NCBI GenBank assembly: GCA_021404565.1
Contig: JAAWWF010000028.1
Location: 248,001-312,000, forward strand
Source: Roseivirga sp.
GTDB taxonomy: Bacteria; Bacteroidota; Bacteroidia; Cytophagales; Cyclobacteriaceae
Length of the DNA stretch: 64,000 bases
Reading direction: 5' to 3'
Numbering within the stretch: position 1 is the first letter of the stretch; each line of letters opens with the position of its first letter. The translations under genes were made by a program, and so were the position numbers. Of this stretch, positions 44,491 through 51,619 are shown piece after piece. The notes beneath the pieces were generated by a model. That model had not been told where the DNA came from. It worked only from the letters and a program-made list of their open reading frames with translations, and searched no databases.

Positions 44491-44622
44491 TAAAAGAGTA
44501 ACAGGACGTTTGAATTTTGGGGACCCGTCTAGGGAGGATTTGCACCTCTACCCGGATAAACCCGGATACCCTTCCCCTTCTCTGGTGGACGAAGTATTTC
44601 AAACTGACGACATCTTTTTTTA
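44491..44622 (-). ncRNA. Y RNA 4 (reduced tRNA-like module)
   Basis: Last unit of the array. The 5' strand AAAAAAGATGTCG and the 3' strand GTTACTCTTTTATT form the closing stem (AAAAGA/TCTTTT), and the shared TACTTCG motif lies in the 5' part. Inside is a T-arm-like hairpin, GAGG-TGCAAAT-CCTC (44534-44548), preceded by a tandem ATCCGGGT repeat that can form a CCGG-closed hairpin. There is no D-arm or permuted acceptor like those of Y RNAs 2 and 3. It is the most diverged unit; assignment rests on shared end motifs and position. Confidence 0.65.
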
Positions 44623-44631
44623 CTGTAAAAT

Positions 44632-44771
44632 TGAAGAGGTAACAAGGTGTATAGTCTCTTTTTAATGTGCTCTTCCAACTGAGCTACTCCTGAGATTTCT
44701 ACTCAGGAGATCGGATTCGAACCGATGACCGCATTACCTAACGAAGTATGACTGTACTACGACACTCTTCA
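44632..44771 (-). ncRNA. Y RNA 3 (complete circularly permuted tRNA-like module)
   Basis: The closing stem TGAAGAG/CTCTTCA joins the ends (140 nt). The Ro-stem part has GTGTCGTAG and CATACTTCG; the 3' strand has GTTACCTC. The inner module reads, in order, T-arm ATCGG-TTCGAAT-CCGAT (44710-44726), acceptor 3' strand CTCCTGAG, a 7-nt loop TAGAAAT, acceptor 5' strand CTCAGGAG (8 bp perfect), TA as in tRNA positions 8-9, and D-arm GCTC-AGTTGGAA-GAGC. This is a tRNA top half with its acceptor ends joined, as in YrlA. No anticodon arm is present. Confidence 0.92.
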
Positions 44772-44793
44772 GATTATTCTAAAACAATAAGTA

Positions 44794-44940
44794 TAAAAGA
44801 GGCAACTGGCGAACAGTGACAAAGCGTCTTGCCCATTAGACGACAGACCCATTTATTGAGTTTATTGTGGATCTGACGGGATTCGAACCCGTATTTCTCG
44901 AGTAACAGTCGAAGTAACACTATTCTACGGCACTCTTTTA
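44794..44940 (-). ncRNA. Y RNA 2 (complete circularly permuted tRNA-like module)
   Basis: The closing stem TAAAAGAG/CTCTTTTA (8 bp) bounds 147 nt. Ro-stem motifs are GTGCCGTAG, TTACTTCG and TTGCCTC. The inner module has T-arm ACGGG-TTCGAAT-CCCGT (44876-44892), acceptor 3' strand CAGATCC, an 18-nt loop, acceptor 5' strand GGGTCTG (7 bp with one G-U), TC at positions 8-9, and D-arm GTCT-AATGGGCA-AGAC. The TC-GTCT context resembles the 5' part of tRNA-Glu. A different tRNA is mimicked here than in Y RNA 3. Confidence 0.9.
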
Positions 44941-44950
44941 GTATTTTAAT

Positions 44951-45041
44951 ATTGGAGGCAAAAGCGAAAAACCTTTGAGGATTCGAACCTCTCACCGAAG
45001 TGATTCACCAACGAAGTATGGCTTGTCTACGGCACTCCAAT
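44951..45041 (-). ncRNA. Y RNA 1 (short, class II tRNA-like fragment)
   Basis: Nearest to the ro gene, 91 nt. The closing stem ATTGGAG/CTCCAAT (7 bp), GTGCCGTAG, CATACTTCG and TTGCCTC match Y RNAs 2 and 3. The inner part has a UUCG-capped hairpin TCAC-TTCG-GTGA (44992-45003) directly before a T-arm GAGG-TTCGAAT-CCTC (44977-44991), the layout of a long variable arm plus T-arm in class II tRNAs. No acceptor or D-arm. It is separated from Y RNA 2 by only 10 nt. Confidence 0.8.
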
Positions 45042-45061
45042 TTTACTAAAGCTTTTCAATA

Positions 45062-45086
45062 AGCCCCTGTCCATATGACAGGGGCT
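45062..45086 (-). terminator. Hairpin between ro and the first Y RNA
   Basis: On the minus strand AGCCCCTGTC-ATATG-GACAGGGGCT forms a perfect 10-bp stem 3 bp after the ro stop codon. The following TATTGAAAAG is not a strong T-tract, so it probably attenuates, stabilises the mRNA 3' end, or marks a processing point that frees the Y RNAs. Confidence 0.7.
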
Positions 45087-45089
45087 GCA

Positions 45090-46610
45090 TCAGATTTCGA
45101 TGCGCTTAATTTTGTCAAGAGCATCTCCACCTTCTTCAATGGCCGCCAGGACATCGAAGATTTTATCGGACCATCCGGCAATCAGGAAAACATCATTCCT
45201 TTTTACCTGCAATGGTACATTTCCGTAACCTGCCAGGTCAAACAAATACAGTCTGGCCTGAGGGGCTACTTTTACTTTATATTCCTTCCAGCTATTGGCA
45301 ATATGACCGCTTCTGCTGGTACTGTCCCACATTTGCAGGTCAGTAAAGAACATCACCTTATCCATTTTTCTACGGGCACGCGTCAGTGAGTCGATCACCA
45401 GGTGACCATTGGTAGAATAGCCTACGGAGCCCTCCATGCTGTCCAGTTTTCTCACATTGCTGAGGATGTTGGACCTCGACATATTGACTTCTTTCCAGCG
45501 ATCACCGAAAATGCCTGTAACTACATTTTTGGATTTTGAAGCCAACAGCATGCTCAACACCAGACCAATGTCATAGCAGCGAATTTTACTTCTGGCACTT
45601 ACAGCCTGATACATAGAACCTGACACATCGGCCGCAATCAACAGCTTTGTATTCAGGTCAAAGCCTGAGATGTTTTCAGCACTGATATTGATTGCTTCTT
45701 CCAGAGAATCCATCAACCATGAAACATAGTTCAGCTTCAATGGCTCCAGTTCTTTGTAAGCAGCCAGAAACCTGAATGGCAATTGCTTAGACCTTCTCAC
45801 TGCTACAGGGTCAGCCAGGTGTTCACCTACCTTCCTGATGGCATCAGAAGACACTTTGGCTTGCAGTATATTTCTCAGGTTTCTCAGCAAGGCCATATAG
45901 CCCAGTTTGCCACTGTCAATCAGTTCTTCCCACTTACGCTTTATGGCGCGGGCCTTGTCAGAAGCATCTTTATACTCCTCCTGACCAATGGCTGACAGCT
46001 CAACCTCCCAGGTATAAGGTGTCTCCAAGGCATCATTGACAATACGGTCAAAAACCTGCTGTTGAGCTTCAGAAACTGCCTTTGGGTGAGTAAGAAACAA
46101 AGCATCCTTAAAGGTCACTGTTGTTTTCCTGTTGTACTTGGCAAACTGGTATTCATCAAACTTGTTGAATGCCTGCGCCAAACCCTTTTGCACCTGTTTA
46201 GAAAGCTTATTCAGTTGCTTATCGCCAGTGCGCAGGTTAGAAAGCTGATAGTAAGCCAGCAACTCAGTGATTTCATCAGCACGCTGAATCACTCGCTGCG
46301 TTGTCTGACCTACCAAACCATCTCCATTATGCGACTTGGAGAGTTCTGTAATCAATACCAATGGCACCGATCTCAAATACATTTGCTCCCTGCAATACAC
46401 CGCTAATCTGGCCACGAACGAAGGCTCTACTCTATTAATCAGGTTTATAATTCTCTGAAGTCTCTCATTTTCCTTTTCATAAAAAGTGTTAGACAAACTC
46501 GCAGTGACTACAGCGGTATAAAGCTCCAGCTCTGCACTTGTTGTGTAGGCCACCGCACCTTCGTGGTTGACCGTTTGAGCGACTGTTTTCTTAAATACAT
46601 TGAACTTCAT
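45090..46610 (-). CDS. rsr: Ro60-like protein, TROVE plus vWA domains
   Basis: 506 residues with the start at 46610 (MKFNVFKKTVAQTVNHEGAV). The frame is open to 46775, but that would put the promoter and its 19-bp palindrome inside the gene. The TROVE HEAT-repeat ring spans about 1-330 (SFVARLAVYCREQMYLRSVP, VLITELSKSHNGDG). The vWA domain follows with the MIDAS residues in AADVSGSMYQ, TNGHLVID and FFTDLQMWDS. Ro proteins bind Y RNAs at the ring's outer edge and misfolded or damaged RNA in the cavity, sometimes with PNPase. Four Y RNAs follow directly downstream. Confidence 0.95.
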   Translation of the reverse strand: MKFNVFKKTVAQTVNHEGAVAYTTSAELELYTAVVTASLSNTFYEKENERLQRIINLINRVEPSFVARLAVYCREQMYLRSVPLVLITELSKSHNGDGLVGQTTQRVIQRADEITELLAYYQLSNLRTGDKQLNKLSKQVQKGLAQAFNKFDEYQFAKYNRKTTVTFKDALFLTHPKAVSEAQQQVFDRIVNDALETPYTWEVELSAIGQEEYKDASDKARAIKRKWEELIDSGKLGYMALLRNLRNILQAKVSSDAIRKVGEHLADPVAVRRSKQLPFRFLAAYKELEPLKLNYVSWLMDSLEEAINISAENISGFDLNTKLLIAADVSGSMYQAVSARSKIRCYDIGLVLSMLLASKSKNVVTGIFGDRWKEVNMSRSNILSNVRKLDSMEGSVGYSTNGHLVIDSLTRARRKMDKVMFFTDLQMWDSTSRSGHIANSWKEYKVKVAPQARLYLFDLAGYGNVPLQVKRNDVFLIAGWSDKIFDVLAAIEEGGDALDKIKRIEI

Positions 46611-46646
46611 GACTGTAGTTTTTTGTGTTTTTCTTAATTGATAATT

Positions 46647-46682
46647 CAAAGGTTCGCCCCTTGTACGCAGTCTTTTTGCGTA
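46647..46682 (-). promoter_or_regulatory. ro promoter with the same 19-bp palindrome as rtcB
   Basis: TACGCAGTCTTTTTGCGTA at 46664-46682 is identical to the rtcB site in all 19 bases. CTTTG (46647-46651 on the transcribed strand) again follows after exactly 12 bp. The sequence around the sites is otherwise unrelated, so the match is conserved and not a duplicated block. It lies in the 167-bp region shared with the divergent WYL-dioxygenase gene, so it may serve both promoters. Confidence 0.75.
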
Positions 46683-46735
46683 GTAAAAATATTTTTCGGA
46701 ATTTTTAAAAAGTTTGAAGAAGTATGGACTAATGG

Positions 46736-46755
46736 TCCTCTCCTTGAGGAGAGGA
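46736..46755. repeat. Perfect hairpin just upstream of the WYL-dioxygenase gene
   Basis: TCCTCTCC-TTGA-GGAGAGGA is an 8-bp perfect inverted repeat 22 bp before the start codon. Similar CTCCTTGAGGAGAGGATTTAG strings are dispersed in Bacteroidota genomes, so it may be a common repeat and not a specific operator, but in a leader it could affect translation. Confidence 0.5.
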
Positions 46756-46777
46756 TTTAGGTGAGAAGAAAACAAAC

Positions 46778-48502
46778 ATGCCAGCTAATAGAAATGCACT
46801 AATACGGTACAGAACCATTGACAACTGCCTTAAAAACAGGTTCAGGAAATGGACCCTGGAGGACCTGATAGAAGAATGCTCAGAGATTTTGTATGAATAT
46901 GAGGGCATAGACAAGGGTGTAAGCAGACGCACCGTGCAGATGGACCTGCAGATGATGCGCAGTGACAAACTGGGTTATAACGCCCCTATCATTGTAGTGG
47001 ATAAAAAATACTACACCTATGAAGACCCGGAATACAGCATTACCAACATTCCTTTAACCGATCAGGACCTTGGCAGACTGACAGAAACGGTGGACTTTTT
47101 AAAACAGTTTAAAGGTTTCTCTCACTTTCGTGAATTGGAAGGCATGGTGCAGAAGCTGGAAGACCATGTTCATTCTCAGAAAACACACCAAAAACCGGTA
47201 ATTGACTTTGAGAAGAACGAAAACCTAAGGGGCCTGGAACACCTGGACAGACTGTATCAGTCCATCATTCGCAAAGAGAGTATTACCATGACCTACCAGT
47301 CCTTCAAAGCAAGGCAGGCCAATACTTTTACTTTTCACCCCTTTCTGCTAAAGGAGTTTCGAAACCGCTGGTTTGTGATCGGAAAGCGAAAGGCCAGCGA
47401 TGAGTTTCAGAATCTGGCCCTGGACAGAATCATCAATCTCGAAACCTCTGAGGTACCCTTGATTGATACGAGTGGCTTTGACGCAGAAGACTACTTCAGG
47501 GATGTGATCGGAGTTTCAGTGAGTACAGGAGTGACACCTGAAGAGGTGCTGATCTATGTGACACATAAGCATGCTCCTTATGTTATGACCAAACCCCTGC
47601 ACCATTCACAAAAACTGGTTGATAAGGACAATTATGGCATTACGATCTCTCTGCACTTACAACACAACTTTGAGCTCGAAAAAGAGATTCTCGCTTTTGG
47701 AGATGGTGTGAAAGTTATTTCACCAGAGCGACTCAAACGGAGCATTAAAGGGCGTTTATTAGGAGGAATTGACTTATACAATACTGAATTGAGTGAAACC
47801 GGACTGGTAACTGCCGCAAGGAAACTGGAACACAATGGTTCAAGTGTGATGAACTATGTTTATACTAAAAGGGAAGTTGATAAACTTAAAAGAGTGCTGG
47901 ATCAAAAACTGACTCAGCAGCGAGGAACCTTTTCCCAAAGGCGTTTAATCCAAACCATTCCTGAGCTGGAAAACTTATTGATCAATAAAAATCTGAGAAG
48001 AGTTGTACAGGCCATGGATGAAAAAGCCTTTCTGGTAAAGGCCATTTTCTTTAATAAACCGCCTGAAGCCAATTGGTATGTAACCTGGCACCAGGATAAG
48101 GCCATTAATCTACAAGAGAAAAGAGAAACGGAGGGTTTTACAGGCTGGACACAAAAGGAAGATGTAGTAAGCGTACTACCTCCTGTAGAAGTCAACCAAA
48201 ATTGCTTCTCTATAAGAATACACCTGGATGATACTGACGACCAAAACGGTGCATTGAAAGTACTCTCCGGCTCACATAAAGCACTGCTGAGTGACGAGCA
48301 AATCCGGTTGATCTCAACCAACAGCGTGCCTTCTACTATTGAAATGCGGGCTGGAGGTATTCATCTTATGAAACCCTTATTGCTTCATGCTTCGGCTAAA
48401 AGTAAGAGTCAAAAGCAACGCAGAGTCATTCATTTGGAGTTTTCATCCCTTGAACTGCCCAATGGACTGGTGTGGGAAGAAAGAATCGAGTTAAGCACCT
48501 AA
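46778..48502 (+). CDS. Fusion of WYL transcriptional regulator and PhyH-like dioxygenase
   Basis: 574 residues in one uninterrupted frame. Residues 1-65 form a winged HTH (KWTLEDLIEECSEILYE, SRRTVQMDLQMMRS). About 155-225 is the WYL domain (ITMTYQSFKARQANTFTFHP, RNRWFVIGKRK), and 255-325 the WCX-like tail. After a helical linker, about 385-560 matches phytanoyl-CoA dioxygenases: WYVTWHQDKAIN gives the H438-x-D440 iron ligands, GALKVLSGSHKALL is the family motif, H537 in LMKPLLLHAS is the third ligand, and R548/R549 in QRRVIHLEFSS should bind 2-oxoglutarate. Divergent from ro, it is the likely regulator of the palindrome-bearing promoters. Confidence 0.88.
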   Translation: MPANRNALIRYRTIDNCLKNRFRKWTLEDLIEECSEILYEYEGIDKGVSRRTVQMDLQMMRSDKLGYNAPIIVVDKKYYTYEDPEYSITNIPLTDQDLGRLTETVDFLKQFKGFSHFRELEGMVQKLEDHVHSQKTHQKPVIDFEKNENLRGLEHLDRLYQSIIRKESITMTYQSFKARQANTFTFHPFLLKEFRNRWFVIGKRKASDEFQNLALDRIINLETSEVPLIDTSGFDAEDYFRDVIGVSVSTGVTPEEVLIYVTHKHAPYVMTKPLHHSQKLVDKDNYGITISLHLQHNFELEKEILAFGDGVKVISPERLKRSIKGRLLGGIDLYNTELSETGLVTAARKLEHNGSSVMNYVYTKREVDKLKRVLDQKLTQQRGTFSQRRLIQTIPELENLLINKNLRRVVQAMDEKAFLVKAIFFNKPPEANWYVTWHQDKAINLQEKRETEGFTGWTQKEDVVSVLPPVEVNQNCFSIRIHLDDTDDQNGALKVLSGSHKALLSDEQIRLISTNSVPSTIEMRAGGIHLMKPLLLHASAKSKSQKQRRVIHLEFSSLELPNGLVWEERIELST

Positions 48503-48509
48503 CTCAATT

Positions 48510-51185
48510 CTATTCGTGCCTTAGTGCCTTTACCGGATTGGCCTGTGCTGTTTTAAAAGATTGGGTAGACATGGTCAGAAAAGCAATGACAAAAGCAGAG
48601 GCTGCTGCCAGCACAAAAGCAATCAAATTGATATTGTCTTTATAATAGAAGCCCTGAAGCCACTGCTCCATAATGGCATAAGACATTACAGAAGCAACCA
48701 CCGCTGCCATGGCTACGATCACAAATACGTTTTTCAATAGCAGGCCTACTATCTGCAGGCTAGAAGCCCCTAAGGTTTTTCGGATACCAATCTCCTTAGT
48801 GCGTTGCTCTATGGTAAAAACAGTCAGCCCAAACAGGCCCAGGCAAGATATTAGAATGCAAAGGCCGGCAAAAATCCCGATCAGGGTCATTTGTTTGATA
48901 TCAGCACTGTACTGTCTGTCGAGTGAGTCATCAAGGAACTGAAACTCAAAAGGGTGCTCACTATCAAAAACATTCCATTTATCTTCAATATACCCCAGCG
49001 TTTCAGGCACACTATTTCCTGTTATGCTGACTGTGAGCATTCTGCTAGCCAGCTTTTTATTTCTGCTGGTCCAATAGTCTGCATTAAAATCTTCGGGTGC
49101 CGGTAACCAGAAAATCATAGACTCTACTTCATGCTGAAGTCCCTGAAAATGAAAGTCTTTCATCACCCCCACCACATAACTGGCTTCTTCTCCTGCTTCG
49201 TAGCGCAATCTTTTACCTAGCGGCTCCTTCCAGCCCATTTTTTTAACGAGTGTTTCGTTTACCAGTATGGCATGATTGGCATCCGTAGGAATGGTTTCAT
49301 CAAAGTTTCTGCCCGAAATGAGCTCAATCCCCATGGTATTTACGAAATCATCGTCTATGTAAAACCAATTGTAAGATTGTGAGACAAACACACCTTCGTT
49401 GTTTTCAATCTCAGCCTGTTCAAAAGAAGTAACCCTCCCCAGCTGGTTTAGTGAGACTGTGGCATCCAACACATTGCTGTGCTGCTTCAGCTCATTGATT
49501 AAAACGGGTATTTTTTCTATGGAAGAAGCCCCCTGAACGGTCAGTACAAGCTTGTTTTCCTTTTCGAAACCGAGTGACTTTTCCTTCACAAAGCGCATTT
49601 GATTGTACATAAGTATCGTACATGAAATGACGCAGATAGAGACCAGAAACTGTACAAAGACCAGCCCTTGCCGGATTTTCGTATTATTGGTTTTTGTTGA
49701 CCTGACCAGGGAAAATCGTGAAAGTGCAATGGCTGGATAAAGTCCAGCGGCCGCACTCATTAAAATCACCCCTGCTCCCACCAAAGCCAATGCTTCTGGA
49801 AAAAGCAAGGTGTCCAGCGGCAGTGATTTATCGAGCAGATTGTTTAAAGCGGTATAGTTGATGACTACGTATGAGAGCCCAAGGCCGATAACAAGGGCAA
49901 TCAATACAAAAACAATTGATTCAGTAAGAAGCTGGAAAACCAACTGGTGCCGCTGTGCTCCGAGCACTTTGGGGATCACAATGCCCTTAGTACGCTTTGA
50001 AAAGCGAGCCGTTGACAGGTTCATATAATTTATGCAGGCCACCAGAAGCACGAAAATGGCAATACCCGTAAATCCCGCTATGTAAAAACGATTTCCATGA
50101 GGTCTGTCGCGTTGCGCCCTTGAGCTGAGATGAATTTCGTCAAGTGGTTCCAGCAAAAAATCCACTTTGCTGTTATAGCGATCAGGATGATCTGCCATGT
50201 ATTTCTCAAAAAACTGATCAGAGACACCATCAAAAGCACTTTGATCATATCCTTCGGGCATTAACAGATAGGTATAGTCAGACCGGGAATACCAAAGACT
50301 CCAGCGTGAGTCATTGTCATCGATCGGGGTAAACCTCGAAGATGACAGTTCCTGGTAGGCAATCAGCACGTCATACTTTAGGTGTGTATTGTCGGGCAGA
50401 TCGGCAAATACCAGGGTCACGATAAAATCGGTTAACTCCCCCTTAATGGTTTTTCCTACAGGATTTTCATTTCCGAAATAGGTTTGGGCAAAGCTCTGAC
50501 TTACTGCCATTGATTTTGGCTGAGTCAAAGCTGTTTCCGGATTGCCAAAGACGATATCATGACTGAAAACTTCAAAGACATTCGGGTCGGTCATGGCCAC
50601 ATCACCCCACCGAACAGTATTACCCTCAAACTCAAAAATCGAATAACCTCTATTGTTCATGGAAAAACGTACAAAGGACTCGATCTGGGCAGACTCTGCG
50701 GCCATCAATGGCCCCAAGGCATAAGAGGTCTCGGCAAACAGGTTGGTGTTTTCCCCCGAGTTCAGCTGACTGCTCACCCTGTAGATGCGTTCATGCTTAG
50801 AGAAATGCTGATCATAGGTGAGCTCACTCTTTAGGTAAAGTACCAATATGATACAGCAGGCTATGCCCAAAGAGAGCCCAGTGATGTTAATAAAACTGTA
50901 ACTGGCCTCCCTATAAAGGTTGCGACCTACAATTTTAAGGTTATGCTTAATCATAAGAGTGTTGTTTTGAGTTTTGGGTAGTCTTTTAGAGTAAAAGCCG
51001 AAGATTAGATGAAGCGTATCAAACCAATACATGAACAAGGCATACCAGGCCCCTCTTTGCTCTTTTCTTTCGGCATAGACCTCCTGCATATCGCCCAGGA
51101 ATTCTTCACTCAAACCTGAGTTGATTAGCAGGGATAATAACCGACCGGCAAGTTTAGGAGTACGACTATCTTTCAACGAGGGCAT
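48510..51185 (-). CDS. FtsX/MacB-like permease with N-terminal prefix domain (first pair)
   Basis: 891 residues. A short N-terminal prefix domain (about 1-70, LLSLLINSGLSEEFLGDMQE) is followed by a core with TM helices at about 100-121, three near 380-500, one near 520-540 and three near the C-terminus (about 770-880), separated by two MacB periplasmic domains. Each half ends in the FtsX signature; TKEIGIRKTLGASSLQIVGL is the clear copy. It lacks an ATPase and probably needs a MacB-type ATPase encoded elsewhere. It begins 6 bp after the PadR gene, the usual Bacteroidota pairing. Confidence 0.9.
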   Translation of the reverse strand: MPSLKDSRTPKLAGRLLSLLINSGLSEEFLGDMQEVYAERKEQRGAWYALFMYWFDTLHLIFGFYSKRLPKTQNNTLMIKHNLKIVGRNLYREASYSFINITGLSLGIACCIILVLYLKSELTYDQHFSKHERIYRVSSQLNSGENTNLFAETSYALGPLMAAESAQIESFVRFSMNNRGYSIFEFEGNTVRWGDVAMTDPNVFEVFSHDIVFGNPETALTQPKSMAVSQSFAQTYFGNENPVGKTIKGELTDFIVTLVFADLPDNTHLKYDVLIAYQELSSSRFTPIDDNDSRWSLWYSRSDYTYLLMPEGYDQSAFDGVSDQFFEKYMADHPDRYNSKVDFLLEPLDEIHLSSRAQRDRPHGNRFYIAGFTGIAIFVLLVACINYMNLSTARFSKRTKGIVIPKVLGAQRHQLVFQLLTESIVFVLIALVIGLGLSYVVINYTALNNLLDKSLPLDTLLFPEALALVGAGVILMSAAAGLYPAIALSRFSLVRSTKTNNTKIRQGLVFVQFLVSICVISCTILMYNQMRFVKEKSLGFEKENKLVLTVQGASSIEKIPVLINELKQHSNVLDATVSLNQLGRVTSFEQAEIENNEGVFVSQSYNWFYIDDDFVNTMGIELISGRNFDETIPTDANHAILVNETLVKKMGWKEPLGKRLRYEAGEEASYVVGVMKDFHFQGLQHEVESMIFWLPAPEDFNADYWTSRNKKLASRMLTVSITGNSVPETLGYIEDKWNVFDSEHPFEFQFLDDSLDRQYSADIKQMTLIGIFAGLCILISCLGLFGLTVFTIEQRTKEIGIRKTLGASSLQIVGLLLKNVFVIVAMAAVVASVMSYAIMEQWLQGFYYKDNINLIAFVLAAASAFVIAFLTMSTQSFKTAQANPVKALRHE

Positions 51186-51191
51186 GATTCA

Positions 51192-51512
51192 CTAATTGAG
51201 ACCGGGAATTAACTGCCACATTTTTTGACGTACCTCCTGAGATGATTTGAGTTGCTTCATACCCAGACTGGTAATTTTAAAAAGCCTCTTTCTCCTATCG
51301 CCTCTCTTGGCCGTATTGCCACCCATTTCCGATTCCAGCAGACCCTTATCCTGAAGTCGGTAGAGGGTTATGTGAACTGCGCCCAGAAGGATGCTTCTAT
51401 TGGAATGGCGTTCAACTTCATTCTTGACCGATACACCATAGGCCTCTCCTTCCAGGATACAAACCGCCAGCAATACCAGCTCTTCAAATTCGCCTAGTCC
51501 TTTGTTCTTCAT
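51192..51512 (-). CDS. PadR-family transcriptional regulator (first pair)
   Basis: 106 residues. Typical PadR winged helix: LGEFEELVLLAVCILEGEAY, VKNEVERHS, VHITLYRLQDKGLLESEMG and TAKRGDRRKRLFKITSLGMK with the C-terminal dimerisation helix. It likely represses its own operon with the permease 6 bp downstream. A perfect TTGTATA-T-TATACAA palindrome sits 11 bp before its start. Confidence 0.93.
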   Translation of the reverse strand: MKNKGLGEFEELVLLAVCILEGEAYGVSVKNEVERHSNRSILLGAVHITLYRLQDKGLLESEMGGNTAKRGDRRKRLFKITSLGMKQLKSSQEVRQKMWQLIPGLN

Positions 51513-51522
51513 TTCTTATACA

Positions 51523-51537
51523 TTGTATATTATACAA
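51523..51537. promoter_or_regulatory. Candidate PadR operator
   Basis: TTGTATA-T-TATACAA is a perfect 15-bp palindrome whose near edge is 11 bp from the PadR start codon, placing it over the promoter or transcription start. PadR regulators typically bind AT-rich dyads at their own promoters. Confidence 0.6.
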
Positions 51538-51560
51538 AGTTATAACTAATAGTTAGAATT

Positions 51561-51594
51561 AAAAAACGACAACCATCACTATTTGGTTGCCGTT
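51561..51594 (-). terminator. Rho-independent terminator of the lipocalin-like gene
   Basis: On the minus strand AACGGCAACC-N10-GGTTGTCGTT forms a 10-bp stem with one G-U pair, followed by TTTTAATTC, 26 bp after the stop codon at 51620. Confidence 0.85.
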
Positions 51595-51619
51595 TCTTCA
51601 AAATCCAGTCCCAGAGTCC

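Noticed and set aside
44774-44995. A 73-residue minus-strand frame
   Set aside because: It lies entirely within the Y RNA array and reads through stem-loops; no protein-like composition.
44491-45041. Ordinary tRNA genes, because of repeated GGTTCGAAT T-loops
   Set aside because: No anticodon arm, no CCA-type 3' end, and the D-arm follows the T-arm. The permuted order and the closing stem fit Y RNAs, not tRNAs or permuted tRNA genes with an anticodon half.
46611-46775. Longer N-terminus for the Ro protein
   Set aside because: The extension would contain the promoter and the 19-bp palindrome shared with rtcB, and does not resemble Ro family N-termini.
46778-48502. WYL protein as part of a CBASS or BREX defence island
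   Set aside because: No cyclase, effector, methylase or phage-defence gene is next to it; the neighbours are RNA-repair genes.
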